Part shown: piece by piece, positions 41,258 through 50,773 of the stretch
Layout of the letters: each line of letters opens with the position of its first letter
How positions within the stretch are numbered: the stretch's first letter is position 1
Origin: Sutcliffiella horikoshii
GTDB taxonomy: Bacteria; Bacillota; Bacilli; Bacillales; Bacillaceae_I
Assembly (NCBI RefSeq): GCF_020524325.1
Contig: NZ_JAIVKY010000009.1
Location: 248,001-312,000, forward strand
DNA: 64,000 nt
Direction of reading: 5' to 3'
Notes under the pieces: model-generated
The model's input: the letters and a program-made list of their open reading frames with translations, nothing else
Told to the model about the DNA's origin: nothing
The model's database searches: none
Position numbers and translations under genes: made by a program

Positions 41258-42901
41258 CTATTCTTTCAACCAAACTTTCTTAAAATTAATAAATCCATAA
41301 GCATCCTCTTCTACTTCATTCAATAGCGGATGAAAGGATTTGCTTTTCATGGGGTGATACATAAAGAGATAGATATACTCACTTAGGATAAATTGTTCCA
41401 TTCGCTTGATGATAGACTCTCTATTTTCAGGAGACTTGGAACCTATGATTTCCTGTATGAAACCTTTTATATATTCCAATTGTCCATCCGATAAATATCG
41501 CTGGAAAATTTGTTCTTTTGTCAAAAAGGAACTTATCAGTGATAGATGTTTATCCTGCGAAAAGACTTCCCCCATCAACAACATGTCTGCTTCCTCTATA
41601 GTATTACTATAGTATTCCATCAGGGTAAAAGTTTTTAAATTTACCCTAACTCCTAATTCCTTTAGCCTAGATTGAATCCACTTCGCTTCTTGGACGTAGT
41701 CTTCCTTATCTAAACATAGTAGAGTCAATGTTTCTCCTTGATATTTAGAAAGGGTAATTGCACTAACTGCCTCACTAAAACATCTACGGCCAGGAGAATT
41801 GGAACTATTTATGAAGAACCCTGTCGCCAATTTGACTGGTTTTTGCATGATATCTTCGTTCATTCGCTCTACATCAAGTGCGTGGTACATCGCCTTGCGA
41901 TACATTTTATCGTTAAATAAGCTGTTTTTCTTAAAGTTAAAGGCCAAATATCGAAAGCCATTCTCCAGATTTTCTATGGTGTTTTCATGAGAGTCTTGAT
42001 TCGAGATTTGGTAACTCAAATGATTTCCCCTCTTAAACTCCGGAATAAATATTTCTACCTTCTCTAAATGTGGTCTCATTTGAAAATAGTCCTTGAAAGC
42101 CTCTAACGTAACTTTACCTCCTGACACTTCCGTTAATCTAAAAGCACCGGTTGTCACCCATTTTTCTTCACTAAATTGATAGTTTTTCGGGAAAATAATA
42201 AGATTCGGGGAACTTAAATATCGCAGAAAAAATGAGTTTGGGTACTTTAAAGTAATTTTTATAACGAGAGGAGATAAACATTCCATACGTTGAACCCCTT
42301 CCATAAGCCAGCGGAATGGACTATGGCCGGATAGGAACTTCTCAAAAGTACTTTTCACATCTTCACTTGTTAAGTAGCACCCATCATGGAACCTTACACC
42401 TTTCCGTAAATACAATGTCCATTCTGTATAATTGCTGGCTATCTCCCAATGGTGGGCCAGATGAGGCTCTAATTCATCCTGCTCTGGGTTTAAGGTTGTC
42501 AGTTTTCGTGTTATAAACGTTTTTAGCACATCCTCATTTCCACCCAGATTGAACTCACTTTTTAACCGATTCAAGAATTCACTTCCCCATTGATCCGGTA
42601 AAGGCAAGGTTAAAAGTTGGATAAGAGGCTGGTAATCATTCTTTTTTATCAGAGACTCCACATAAGCTTCTAGCTCGGTGCGAAAAGAGGAATGGAAGAT
42701 AATCTTAGACTTGTTCCCCCTTCCTCTAGCAGGAAAATAAGAAAGCACCCCTTCTTTCTCATAATTTTCTAATCTTCTCTTTACATTCCGCTTCGAACAT
42801 ATCCATAACTCAGCCAATTCTTGTTGATGAAAAAAGGCGATATTTCCAGTTATATTTGTTTGAACAAAGGCTCTCATTTGAAAATAATAGTATTTTTTCA
42901 T
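41258..42901 (-). CDS. SgrR-like regulator: HTH plus solute-binding domain
   Basis: 547 residues. The N-terminal ~110 residues form an SgrR-type DNA-binding domain (FHQQELAELWICSKRNVKRRLENYEKEGVLSYFPARGRGNKSKI); the rest is an SBP_bac_5-like extracytoplasmic-binding fold (HHWEIASNYTEWTLYLRKGVRFHDG, SEDVKSTFEKFL). No signal peptide, so it is cytosolic. SgrR senses sugar phosphate stress in E. coli; in Bacilli the ligand of these paralogues is unknown. Divergent from the O-methyltransferase gene. Confidence 0.87.
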   Translation of the reverse strand: MKKYYYFQMRAFVQTNITGNIAFFHQQELAELWICSKRNVKRRLENYEKEGVLSYFPARGRGNKSKIIFHSSFRTELEAYVESLIKKNDYQPLIQLLTLPLPDQWGSEFLNRLKSEFNLGGNEDVLKTFITRKLTTLNPEQDELEPHLAHHWEIASNYTEWTLYLRKGVRFHDGCYLTSEDVKSTFEKFLSGHSPFRWLMEGVQRMECLSPLVIKITLKYPNSFFLRYLSSPNLIIFPKNYQFSEEKWVTTGAFRLTEVSGGKVTLEAFKDYFQMRPHLEKVEIFIPEFKRGNHLSYQISNQDSHENTIENLENGFRYLAFNFKKNSLFNDKMYRKAMYHALDVERMNEDIMQKPVKLATGFFINSSNSPGRRCFSEAVSAITLSKYQGETLTLLCLDKEDYVQEAKWIQSRLKELGVRVNLKTFTLMEYYSNTIEEADMLLMGEVFSQDKHLSLISSFLTKEQIFQRYLSDGQLEYIKGFIQEIIGSKSPENRESIIKRMEQFILSEYIYLFMYHPMKSKSFHPLLNEVEEDAYGFINFKKVWLKE

Positions 42902-43007
42902 CGTAGTTGCTCCATATAAAAGTTGACATTTTTCAGTTAATTATACACTTTTTCTACTAGCTTGATTGGTGCAAAATAAAACTATACCGCGGAAAGGAAG
43001 TGCTGAT

Positions 43008-43673
43008 ATGGAAAACACATGGAAGCAAGTCGATCAATTTCTAGAGAGAAAGACACAAAAAAGGGATACTGATTTACAGCATATCTTGGAGAATAATAGA
43101 ACACAAGGTTTACCTAGCATAGACGTTTCACCAAACCTTGCAAGTTTCTTACATACCTTGGCAACAATAAAAGGGGCAAAACGAATACTGGAAATTGGAA
43201 CACTCGGGGGCTACAGCACCATCTGGCTTGCAAAGGCTGTGCAGCCGGTTGCTGGGACAGTCACTACCCTTGAAATAGATCCTCATCATGCAGAGGTGGC
43301 TAAACAGAATCTGCAGTCTACTGGACTTTCGGAACTTGTAGAAATCAAAGTAGGAAGTGCCCATCACAGTTTAAAAGAAATGATTGCACTTCACTCCGAG
43401 CCATTCGATTTCATCTTTATCGATGCGGACAAAGAAAGTAGTGTCGCTTATTTCCAAGCTGCCCTTCAACTTTCCAAATCAGGGACGGTCATCGTGACAG
43501 ATAATGTTGTCAGAAAAGGAGAAGTAGTGAACGAGAATAGTGATGATAAAAGTGTAAGAGGGGTTAGGGATCTGTTTGACTACATCGAGAACTTGGAAAA
43601 TGTGAGTTCTTCTGCTCTGCAAACGGTTGGCTCTAAGGGGTATGATGGCTTTTGTGTTAGCGTGGTGGAATAA
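43008..43673 (+). CDS. SAM-dependent O-methyltransferase (CCoAOMT-like)
   Basis: About 221 residues. Methyltransferase_3 signatures: ILEIGTLGGYSTIWLAKA (SAM loop), VTTLEIDPHHAEVAKQNL, DFIFIDADKESSVAYFQAAL and VIVTDNVVRKGEV. Metal-dependent catechol-type methyltransferase; substrate unknown. Start ATG 43008 with AAAGGAAGTG upstream. Divergent from the SgrR-like regulator, its probable controller. Confidence 0.88.
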   Translation: MENTWKQVDQFLERKTQKRDTDLQHILENNRTQGLPSIDVSPNLASFLHTLATIKGAKRILEIGTLGGYSTIWLAKAVQPVAGTVTTLEIDPHHAEVAKQNLQSTGLSELVEIKVGSAHHSLKEMIALHSEPFDFIFIDADKESSVAYFQAALQLSKSGTVIVTDNVVRKGEVVNENSDDKSVRGVRDLFDYIENLENVSSSALQTVGSKGYDGFCVSVVE

Positions 43674-43710
43674 AGGAGACATACCCGCTCCAAACAGGTA
43701 TGCCTCTCCT
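43674..43710. terminator. Hairpin between convergent genes
   Basis: AGGAG-CATACC pairs with GGTATG-CTCCT (bulged). It separates the O-methyltransferase and the serine hydrolase; the T-run is weak. Confidence 0.6.
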
Positions 43711-43713
43711 TAA

Positions 43714-44739
43714 TTAAAAATGCTCCTCCAGCAAGTACATCAGCTTGTGAGGACCTCTTTCCTTATTGGACGGGATTACGACGATCATTTCTGAATCCGG
43801 GTAGTAGCCAGACGCAAAGCTAACGCCCGGGTCATAGCCCATGACATGGTATTTTACTATTTTATCTTCGGATTTCTCGATCCACATACCATAGCCATAC
43901 CAATCTGTTTCGTTATCCGATTGAATCATTGGGGTCGTCATTTTATCGAGCAGTTCTTTGCTTACTAGCTTTCCGTTCATTAACGCTTGCCAAAGTTTTG
44001 CAAAGTCACCTGCCGTAACATAGGCGCCACCGTCCGCGCCACCTTTTATTGGGATGGAGTAGTTGTTGGTCTTCCAGGAACCATCTTCTTTGTCGATATA
44101 TCCTAGTGCCGAATTGGCGGGTAAACGATCTAAAGAGAAGTAACCGGAGTCATCCATTCGTGCCGGCTTGAAGATGTGCTCCTCCACATAATCTGTAAAA
44201 GGAACGCCCGCTATCTTTTCAATGATCAACCCCAATACTATATAGCCGGCATTATTATAGTGGAACTTTTCGCCCGGATTGAATTTCATCTGTTGATCCT
44301 GGAACAACGGGAGGAAATCCTCTAGTTCTCTCATGTGATACATTGGATTCTTCACCCAAAGCTCTTCAAAATCATCCATTACTTCCTCGTCAAAATAATC
44401 AGGAATACCAGATGAGTGTGTCAGCAAATGGTGGACCGTCACTTCTTCGTGGAAAAGAGGAAAAGTTTGATCCAACAAACTGCTTAATTTTGACTGAAAA
44501 GATATGCTCCCACTCTCTACCAACTGGCATATGGCAATCGCCGTGAAAAGTTTGCAGCCTGAGGCGATTCCGAATCTCGTGTTGGTAGTGTTGGGAATGG
44601 ACTCTGCCCGGTTGGAGAAGCCATGAGCACTGGTGTGGATCATTCCAGTGCGGTTTTCCACATGTATAACTCCTGAAAAGTCTAGTTCACCGACCTTTTC
44701 AGCTAATGTTGTTTCTAATTCTACGTTTTTTACTTTCAT
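43714..44739 (-). CDS. Beta-lactamase-fold serine hydrolase
   Basis: 341 residues of class-C beta-lactamase/DD-peptidase type (Beta-lactamase 2). Ser-x-x-Lys is in IASGCKLFTAIAI, Tyr-x-Asn in HYNNAGYIVLG, and the C-terminal KTG-like triad is probably YHVMGYDPG. No signal peptide seen, so a cytosolic esterase or peptidase is likely. Substrate unknown. Array G lies upstream. Confidence 0.83.
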   Translation of the reverse strand: MKVKNVELETTLAEKVGELDFSGVIHVENRTGMIHTSAHGFSNRAESIPNTTNTRFGIASGCKLFTAIAICQLVESGSISFQSKLSSLLDQTFPLFHEEVTVHHLLTHSSGIPDYFDEEVMDDFEELWVKNPMYHMRELEDFLPLFQDQQMKFNPGEKFHYNNAGYIVLGLIIEKIAGVPFTDYVEEHIFKPARMDDSGYFSLDRLPANSALGYIDKEDGSWKTNNYSIPIKGGADGGAYVTAGDFAKLWQALMNGKLVSKELLDKMTTPMIQSDNETDWYGYGMWIEKSEDKIVKYHVMGYDPGVSFASGYYPDSEMIVVIPSNKERGPHKLMYLLEEHF

Positions 44740-44828
44740 TTAGGTTAAGCCCCTTTATTATTATTTTGACTCGGGGGACGGGTGGCAATTAGAGTAGAAC
44801 TTGCCCCAGTATAAGATGCGATTTTTCA

Positions 44829-44940
44829 CTTACTGTCCAAAGTGACGCATTTACTGGCGGAACTCGGATGAATACTGTCGAAGTTGAGGCATATACTGTC
44901 CGTTCCAAACCAAATACTGTCCAAAAACGGTACAATACAT
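44829..44940. repeat. Intergenic 21-bp-period array G (TACTGTCC core)
   Basis: Five to six units with core TACTGTCC(A/G) and a variable part, spaced 21-22 bases, followed by paired CGACA motifs at 44945-44961. Confidence 0.8.
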
Positions 44941-44944
44941 GCTA

Positions 44945-44961
44945 AACGACACATATCGACA
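44945..44961. promoter_or_regulatory. Tandem Spo0A-box-like motifs, 10-bp spacing (weaker)
   Basis: AACGACA (44945-44951) and ATCGACA (44955-44961), two mismatches from the Spo0A box core in total, in the same position relative to array G as the motifs next to arrays F and I. Confidence 0.5.
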
Positions 44962-44988
44962 AACCCCAGTATAAAACTGCTTACCCGT

Positions 44989-45750
44989 TTATTTGCCTAT
45001 TGCCCTCAACAGAAACCGGTCCTGCCTGATATCCAAATACCCTTCCCGCTTTATTTTCAGGTGAAGCTCATACAATGGATCCACGTAATCTTCTACACTG
45101 AAATCTACCACCTGCCAGGGAATGGCCTTCAAATAGTAAATAAGTGCTCCTATATCGAAAAAGCGTTGCACCGGGAATTCCTTCTTACTGAGCAGAACTT
45201 GAAAATCGTGCTCTTCCAGCTGTTTGTGGGCAAATTCCAGATTCCAATGAGCATATTCTTCACTAACCGGTGCGCCGAGAAGTCTGTTGATGTCCTGACA
45301 GTCGCTCCACCCTACCTGCTGCGTCAGAAAAGTCCCTCCCTCTTGCAGAACTCTTCTCACCTCGCTTGGATTGTACTCTTCGTGTTTATTGATAATCAGG
45401 TCAAAGTGTTTGTCTGGAAAATGCAGTCGGTTGTCTGGCTCCACTTCTATCACCTTTACACCAAGCGGTTCCAGTCTTTCTTTTGCAATAGGAAAGTTTG
45501 GTTTGTAGCCTTCCGTTGCACAGACACTTTGCGGGAACGGTTGCAACTTGGAAAGCAACTCTCCTCCACCTGTCCCCATGTCCAGCATGGATGTAGCATC
45601 TGCCATCAAGGTTTTTGCCATGCTGCCATATGACCAGGAAAGCATACCTGATGCAAGACGGCCAGTTTCTGTTATGTGGGAAAAATCCCATCCAGAAAAT
45701 TCGGTTTCTGCTTCTTTTAGATAGTGTTGAAAAAGTTGATCAGTTTTCAT
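44989..45750 (-). CDS. Class-I SAM-dependent methyltransferase
   Basis: 253 residues. SAM motif I is SMLDMGTGGGELL, with CATEGYKPNFPIAKERLE for motif II and DLIINKHEEYNPSEVRRVLQEGGTFLTQQVG for the later motifs (UbiE/Methyltransf_11 type). Start at 45750 behind GGAGGG. Substrate unknown. A plus-strand frame over this region is a shadow. Confidence 0.84.
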   Translation of the reverse strand: MKTDQLFQHYLKEAETEFSGWDFSHITETGRLASGMLSWSYGSMAKTLMADATSMLDMGTGGGELLSKLQPFPQSVCATEGYKPNFPIAKERLEPLGVKVIEVEPDNRLHFPDKHFDLIINKHEEYNPSEVRRVLQEGGTFLTQQVGWSDCQDINRLLGAPVSEEYAHWNLEFAHKQLEEHDFQVLLSKKEFPVQRFFDIGALIYYLKAIPWQVVDFSVEDYVDPLYELHLKIKREGYLDIRQDRFLLRAIGK

Positions 45751-45947
45751 TTCGTTACCCTCCATTTTTTTAAATTGAGTAGCTCGTGCCTAGTAGGCTT
45801 GGAGGTCCGCGAATGCGGTTTTATATGTTGTGTTCGAGTAGATTCATAGAGTGGTCTCCTATTTTGCTTTTCTTTAAATATACCAAATTTTCCAACTGTT
45901 TAAGTGAATATTCCTAAATATTTAAAAGAGAGGGCTTTAAAGTAGTG

Positions 45948-46099
45948 ATGAAGACTTCTCTCGCTCAGATTCTTTGCTACTAATGTCTTCATAATCTCCA
46001 TGAAGACACCTCTCACTCAAATTCCAGCTTACTCACGTCTTCATAACCTCCATGAAGACACCTCTCACTCAAATTCCAGTCCACTCATGTCTTCATCTC
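45948..46099. repeat. 52-bp palindromic tandem repeat array, 3 units
   Basis: Three units of 52 bases, each ATGAAGAC ... GTCTTCAT with an AACCTCC-type linker, the same design as 10426-10630. It is in the 388-base gap between the methyltransferase and MalY-like genes; the rest of the gap has no gene. Confidence 0.88.
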
Positions 46100-46130
46100 C
46101 CCCTCAAATTACTTTCAACATACAACGAAA

Positions 46131-46162
46131 AAACCTGCCCGCAAAAATTTGCGTCAGCAGGT
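46131..46162 (-). terminator. Terminator overlapping the end of the MalY-like gene
   Basis: Outer ACCTGC/GCAGGT stem with inner CGCAAA/TTTGCG, U-run on the minus strand. Confidence 0.72.
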
Positions 46163-47317
46163 CTCCCTTTCTTTTATAGCAGCCTTCATCCTCAATAGCG
46201 CTTCCGTCAGCACCTCACGCGGAGAGGCAATGTTTATCCGTTCAAACCCTTGGCCGCCTGCACCGAATTTCATTCCTTCATCCAGGCGGACTCCTGCTTT
46301 TTCTAAAAAGAAAGCATGTAATTCTTCCGGCGGAATTCCAAGTTCCCGGCAGTCCAACCAAATGAGATGGGTTGCCTCCGGTTTCACTACTTTTATGGCA
46401 GGAATATGCTCTTTCAAGTAGGTGCAAACATACTCCAAGTTTGCACTCAAATATTCCTTCACTTCTTGCAGCCACGGCAACCCTTTGTAGTAAGCGGCGA
46501 TGGTTCCTTCTACCGCGAACGCGTTGGGGCGCATCAGCCCGAAGCCGGTTAACAACGTTTCATATCGCTCTCTAATCTCCTTGTTCGGAATGATGAAAAT
46601 AGAGCTTTGCATTCCGGCGATGTTGAACGTTTTACTTGGCGCCGCACAGGTGATAGAAAAGTCTAGATGGTCCGGATGCACTTTTGCAAATGGGATATGC
46701 TTATGGCCCGGATAGGTGAGGTCGCCATGCATTTCGTCCGAGATGACAATCACTCCATGCCTTTCACAAATCTCCCCAATTCTCCTCAACTCTTCTTGCG
46801 TCCAAACTCTTCCAACTGGATTGTGTGGGCTGCAAAGAATGAACACCTTCGTATCAGGCTGAGCAGCTTTCTCTTCAAAGTCCTCAAAATCCATTTTATA
46901 GCCGTCCTCGGAATAGAGGAGAGAATTATGCAAAATGGTGCAGCCTTGTGTTTGGATGGTAGAAAAGAAAGGATAATACACAGGGTCCTGCACAATCACG
47001 GAATCACCCGGTTGAGTCAAAGCCTTGAGCAAAAGGTTCATCCCGGGGATAATGCCGGGACTGAACGAAATCCATTCCTGCTTCAGCTCCCAGTCGTATT
47101 GTGTTTTCCACCAGTATTCAACAGCGTCATAATACCGCGCGCAAAATGTACTGTATCCATAGATGCCGTGTGTGGCTTTTTGGCTGATGGCGTTGACAAT
47201 CTCTTCTGAAACTTGAAAGTCCATATCTGCGATGCAAAGCGGGATGATGTCTTGGTCTTCGATAAACCATTTGACGGAATGAGTTTTTCTGCGGTCGATG
47301 AATTTTTCCAGTTGCAT
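46154..47317 (-). CDS. MalY/PatB-type C-S lyase aminotransferase
   Basis: 387 residues, PLP-dependent fold type I. IPLCIADMDFQVSEEIVNAI, YGYSTF, HNPVGRVWTQEELRRI, and the Lys-containing CAAPSKTFNIAGMQ (Schiff-base Lys) are the signature. Such enzymes are cystathionine beta-lyases, releasing homocysteine from cystathionine, and may aminotransfer. Upstream of proS with no operon coupling. Confidence 0.9.
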   Translation of the reverse strand: MQLEKFIDRRKTHSVKWFIEDQDIIPLCIADMDFQVSEEIVNAISQKATHGIYGYSTFCARYYDAVEYWWKTQYDWELKQEWISFSPGIIPGMNLLLKALTQPGDSVIVQDPVYYPFFSTIQTQGCTILHNSLLYSEDGYKMDFEDFEEKAAQPDTKVFILCSPHNPVGRVWTQEELRRIGEICERHGVIVISDEMHGDLTYPGHKHIPFAKVHPDHLDFSITCAAPSKTFNIAGMQSSIFIIPNKEIRERYETLLTGFGLMRPNAFAVEGTIAAYYKGLPWLQEVKEYLSANLEYVCTYLKEHIPAIKVVKPEATHLIWLDCRELGIPPEELHAFFLEKAGVRLDEGMKFGAGGQGFERINIASPREVLTEALLRMKAAIKERETC

Positions 47318-47338
47318 GGCTTTCTCCCCTTACTCGGT

Positions 47339-48772
47339 CTAGTATGCTTTAGCCCAATATACCATATGTTTCGCTTCTTTTCCGCAGCATACACAAGTTT
47401 CGGCTACCTTTTCTTGTTCAAAAGGCATACAGCGGGAAGTGGCGCTTGTTTCCTCTTTTATTTTGTCCTCGCATGCTTGTTCGCCACACCACATTGCTTT
47501 GATGAAGCCGCCTTTCGCCTCAACTTGCTCTTTAAAGGCGTCAAATGTCGTGGCCACACTCGTTTTCGCCTCGCGGTGGGAACGAGCTTTTTCTAAAAGG
47601 TTTTTCTGGATGTCTTCTAGGATTTCTTGGATTTTCACTTCTAGTCCTTCCATTGGGGTAATCAATTTTTCTCCGGTGTCACGGCGGACAAGGACGACTT
47701 GTTGTTGTTCAATATCGCGCGGGCCTGCTTCTAATCTTAGTGGGATTCCCTTCATTTCATACTCGTTGAATTTCCAGCCAGGCTTTTTGTCGCTCGCGTC
47801 GATTCCGACCCTGATGGATTCGGAGAGCTTTTCTTTTAAATCATAAGCAAAATCCAGGACTCCCTCTTTGTGCTGAGCGATTGGAACAATCATCACCTGC
47901 GTTGGAGCAATTCTTGGAGGAACGACAAGGCCGCGGTCATCGCCGTGAACCATGATCATTGCACCGATGATACGGGTTGTGAAGCCCCAGGAAGTTTGCT
48001 GCACGTATTCCTGCTTGCCTTCACGGTTTAGGAATTGAATGCCGAAAGCTTTGGCAAAACCGTCCCCAAGATGATGAGAAGTGGCTGACTGCAATGCTTT
48101 CCCATCGTGCATCAAGCTTTCGATTGTGTAGGTGTATTTCGCTCCCGCGAATTTTTCTTTTTCCGTCTTCTGGCCTTTGATAACAGGGATGGCCAGGATG
48201 TTCTCACAGATTTCCGCATAGACGTTGAGCATTTTTACCGTTTCCTCGTGGGCCTGTTCGTCTGTTTCGTGGCAAGTGTGCCCTTCTTGCCAGAGGAATT
48301 CTAGTGTTCTTAGGAACGGTCTGGTTGTTTTTTCCCAACGGACGACGTTTGCCCATTGGTTGTAAAGCTTTGGCAGGTCGCGGTACGAATGAATGATGTT
48401 TTTGTAATGCTCTCCGAAAAGTACTTCAGAAGTTGGACGGACAACTAGGCGTTCTTGTAATTTTTCATCTCCGCCATGCGTGACCCAAGCCACTTCCGGT
48501 GCGAAGCCTTCAATGTGGTCTTTTTCTTTTTGCAAGAGACTCTCCGGTATGAAAAGTGGCATATACACATTTTCGTGGCCGGTTTCTTTGATCCGTTTAT
48601 CGAGCGCGTCTTTAATGTTTTCCCATAGCGCGTAGCCGTATGGGCGGATGATCATGCTGCCGCGGACGCTGGAATAGTCGACCAGTTCCGCTTTGGTGAC
48701 AACATCTGTGTACCACTGCGCGAAGTCTTCGTCCATATTGGTGATTTTTTCTACGAAATTTTTATTAGACAT
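47339..48772 (-). CDS. proS: Prolyl-tRNA synthetase, eukaryote/archaeal type
   Basis: 477 residues, the short form without an editing insert. Class II motifs: [49 protein letters not shown] (motif 2 region) and GRVPPR-like [16 protein letters not shown]; the C-terminus carries a zinc-binding region ([35 protein letters not shown]), typical of the type-3 ProRS. It charges tRNA-Pro. It is regulated by a T-box with a CCU specifier; array H lies between T-box terminator and start. Confidence 0.93.
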   Translation of the reverse strand: MSNKNFVEKITNMDEDFAQWYTDVVTKAELVDYSSVRGSMIIRPYGYALWENIKDALDKRIKETGHENVYMPLFIPESLLQKEKDHIEGFAPEVAWVTHGGDEKLQERLVVRPTSEVLFGEHYKNIIHSYRDLPKLYNQWANVVRWEKTTRPFLRTLEFLWQEGHTCHETDEQAHEETVKMLNVYAEICENILAIPVIKGQKTEKEKFAGAKYTYTIESLMHDGKALQSATSHHLGDGFAKAFGIQFLNREGKQEYVQQTSWGFTTRIIGAMIMVHGDDRGLVVPPRIAPTQVMIVPIAQHKEGVLDFAYDLKEKLSESIRVGIDASDKKPGWKFNEYEMKGIPLRLEAGPRDIEQQQVVLVRRDTGEKLITPMEGLEVKIQEILEDIQKNLLEKARSHREAKTSVATTFDAFKEQVEAKGGFIKAMWCGEQACEDKIKEETSATSRCMPFEQEKVAETCVCCGKEAKHMVYWAKAY

Positions 48773-48910
48773 GTTGGTTTGCTCCTTTTTGAAAAGTATT
48801 TATGAGATTTAATAGTAAAAATGTCGGTTTATCAATGTGAACGGCTCTATATCTGCTGGTTTTCATAAAATTATGGGGTTATGCATGTAAATAAGACCGC
48901 CTTTTTTGAA

Positions 48911-49008
48911 AGTTCATGCCGAAATGAAGTGAGTTCGTGCGGAAATGGCCCGAGTTCGTGCCAAAACAAGGCAAGTTCGTGCCAAAACAGCCCGAGTTGA
49001 TGCCAAAC
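48911..49008. repeat. 21-bp-period array H in the proS leader
   Basis: Five 21-base units of the same family as array E (GTTCGTGCCAAAA core). It is transcribed when the T-box reads through. Confidence 0.88.
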
Positions 49009-49023
49009 CCATTTTCCAGCTAA

Positions 49024-49250
49024 ATAAAAAAAGCCCTGCTATAAATAAGGGACCATTTCCGGCGGTACCACCCTTATTCAAAGCAAAGCTTCACTCTCTT
49101 TCATGGTAACGGTTTTGAACCGCTGCACCGTTTCTGATGCAGAACTCTGAGGCAGGTTCAAATGCTCATCTATGGCTGCCTCTCACCACTCGGCACCCTC
49201 TCTTGGATAGACAAAATCATTTTACTGGTCCTCTTCGACGTTTGATATTG
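49024..49250 (-). promoter_or_regulatory. T-box leader of proS, specifier CCU (proline)
   Basis: The antiterminator core AGGGTGGTACCGCC (49061-49074) is exact. Stem I carries GGTGAGAGGCAG and its partner CTGCCTC; the UUUGAA-CCU-GCC context (CCU at 49154-49156) presents a proline codon to uncharged tRNA-Pro. The terminator is AATAAGGG/CCCTTATT plus outer pairs and a run of seven Us ending at 49024. Binding of uncharged tRNA would allow read-through into proS. Confidence 0.93.
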
Positions 49251-49255
49251 AGAAG

Positions 49256-49285
49256 ATTATATAGGTTCGTTGGAAAATTTGTCAA
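49256..49285 (-). promoter_or_regulatory. Sigma-A promoter for the proS T-box leader
   Basis: TTGACA (49280-49285), 18 bases, TATAAT (49256-49261), both consensus. Confidence 0.82.
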
Positions 49286-49340
49286 TCTATTATTTTACTA
49301 GTATAGGTCTATTGTTTATTCTTAAACGTATGTCCACACA

Positions 49341-49380
49341 AAAAAACGCACGTACAATCCGACAAGTACGGGCGTTTTTT
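49341..49380. terminator. Terminator of the cys operon
   Basis: AACGC-CGTAC / GTACG-GCGTT stem with A- and T-runs on both sides. Confidence 0.82.
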
Positions 49381-49389
49381 ATGCAACTG

Positions 49390-50013
49390 CTATGATATCA
49401 ACCTTTCCTTCAACCGCAACAACTCCCCCAGTTTCTCCCCCCTAGCCTCTTCATCCAACCTATACCTATCCTCCAATATTTCCCATAACAGCTCCCCTTT
49501 TTCTTCAAAAGTTAAAGGCAGCCGCTTCACCACCTCTCGATATTCCGCGAGAAACTCTGTATAAGAAATCCAGGAAAAATCAAATTGTTCCTCGAGTTCT
49601 TTTTTCAACTTACGGGTCAATTTGGGACTAGATCCGTTGGAGGTAACGGCAATCTGCAAATTTCCGCGCCTCACCGTTGCCGGAAACGTAACATTCCCTT
49701 CTCCCGACTCGTCTACGACACACACGAGCTGTGACTCATGCAATCCGCGAACCAAAGAAGTGTTCACCTCTCTGTTGTTCGAAGCCAAAATGGCCAGAAA
49801 AGCTTCCTCAAAATCTTCCGCCTTTGCTCCCCGCTCCACCAACCGGTAACCCCTCAACACAGACAACTCCCGCACTTCCGCCGAAAACTCTGGAGCAATA
49901 AACGTAATATCCGCCTGCTCGGCATCCAACACCTTTGCTTTCCGAGCTGCAATCCTTCCGCCACCGGCAATGACTATCTTCTTCCCTTTCAGATCAATGA
50001 TTAACGGCTGCAA
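49390..50013 (-). CDS. sirC: Precorrin-2 dehydrogenase SirC
   Basis: 207 residues. IIDLKGKKIVIAGGGRIAARKAKVL is the NAD-binding start of the CysG-N-like domain, and NEGNVTFPATVRRGNLQIAVTSNGSSPKLTRKLKKE-like segments match YlnF. It oxidises precorrin-2 to sirohydrochlorin. The TTG at 50013 is 9 bases after AAGGAGG and overlaps the sirB stop; the longer frame lacks a site. Last gene of the operon. Confidence 0.92.
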   Translation of the reverse strand: MQPLIIDLKGKKIVIAGGGRIAARKAKVLDAEQADITFIAPEFSAEVRELSVLRGYRLVERGAKAEDFEEAFLAILASNNREVNTSLVRGLHESQLVCVVDESGEGNVTFPATVRRGNLQIAVTSNGSSPKLTRKLKKELEEQFDFSWISYTEFLAEYREVVKRLPLTFEEKGELLWEILEDRYRLDEEARGEKLGELLRLKERLIS

Positions 50014-50758
50014 CAGGCAAGACCTCCTTCCCTGGCACAGTAGCCCGCTCCACCACAATATCCTGAATCACCTCGTGGCGGCTCAACGGTTCCATCAGCA
50101 AGATATCCTGGCCCCCACGCTTCCTTTTCCGGACCTCTCTCTCGACTTCACTCAACAGCAGGCCTGCAAACAGCAAGTACGGCACCACCAGCACCCGGCC
50201 CCCTGCATTCCTACTTATTTCCTCAATGCCCTCAGCGAACAGTGGCGTGTTGGCCGCCAAATAACAGACATCCACTCGTGACACACCAAGCCGCTTACCA
50301 ATTCCCGTCCTTATCTGAGAAAATGCCTTATGAATAGCAGGATCACTGCTCCCCCTGCCCACCAGCAAAACTGAATCTGCAGTATCAACTTGCCCAACGG
50401 TAGTCCTCACCAATTCACTGATCGCATCCACAATCCGCTCCTGCACCCCAAAAGCAGGGGCAAGCTCAACAAGCACCTCCGGATATTTCACACGCAACGG
50501 CGCGAGCGCTTCCGGAATGTCCTCTTTAATATGTCCAGCTGTTAAAAGAAAGATGGGCACGACGGTGATCTCGGTTGCTCCCTTAGCCACACATCGCTCA
50601 AATCCTTCTGGGATATACGGTTCCGTGAGTTCCAAAAAACTAATTTCTTGAATTGGTGCATCCACTCTGGCGATGACCCGCCCCACAAATTCTTTTGCTT
50701 CCTCCGCACCTTTTTTCGACCGCGTTCCATGCCCTACATACAAGATGGCTTTCGTCAC
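49994..50758 (-). CDS. sirB: Sirohydrochlorin ferrochelatase SirB
   Basis: 254 residues, CbiX/SirB type. ILYVGHGTRSKKGAEEAKEFV holds the first-half His; VVPIFLLTAGHIKEDIPEAL holds the second metal-binding His; RGSSDPAIHKAFSQI is from the second half. It inserts iron into sirohydrochlorin to make siroheme, needed by the sulfite reductase in this operon. Confidence 0.92.
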   Translation of the reverse strand: MTKAILYVGHGTRSKKGAEEAKEFVGRVIARVDAPIQEISFLELTEPYIPEGFERCVAKGATEITVVPIFLLTAGHIKEDIPEALAPLRVKYPEVLVELAPAFGVQERIVDAISELVRTTVGQVDTADSVLLVGRGSSDPAIHKAFSQIRTGIGKRLGVSRVDVCYLAANTPLFAEGIEEISRNAGGRVLVVPYLLFAGLLLSEVEREVRKRKRGGQDILLMEPLSRHEVIQDIVVERATVPGKEVLPVAAVNH

Positions 50759-50773
50759 AACACCAGCTCCCTT

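Noticed and set aside
44884-45633. Plus-strand frame of 249 codons opposite the methyltransferase
   Set aside because: The minus strand carries a complete SAM methyltransferase with all motifs; the plus frame matches no family and lacks a ribosome site.
46667-47209. Plus-strand frame of 180 codons opposite the MalY-like gene
   Set aside because: A shadow of a clearly recognised PLP enzyme.
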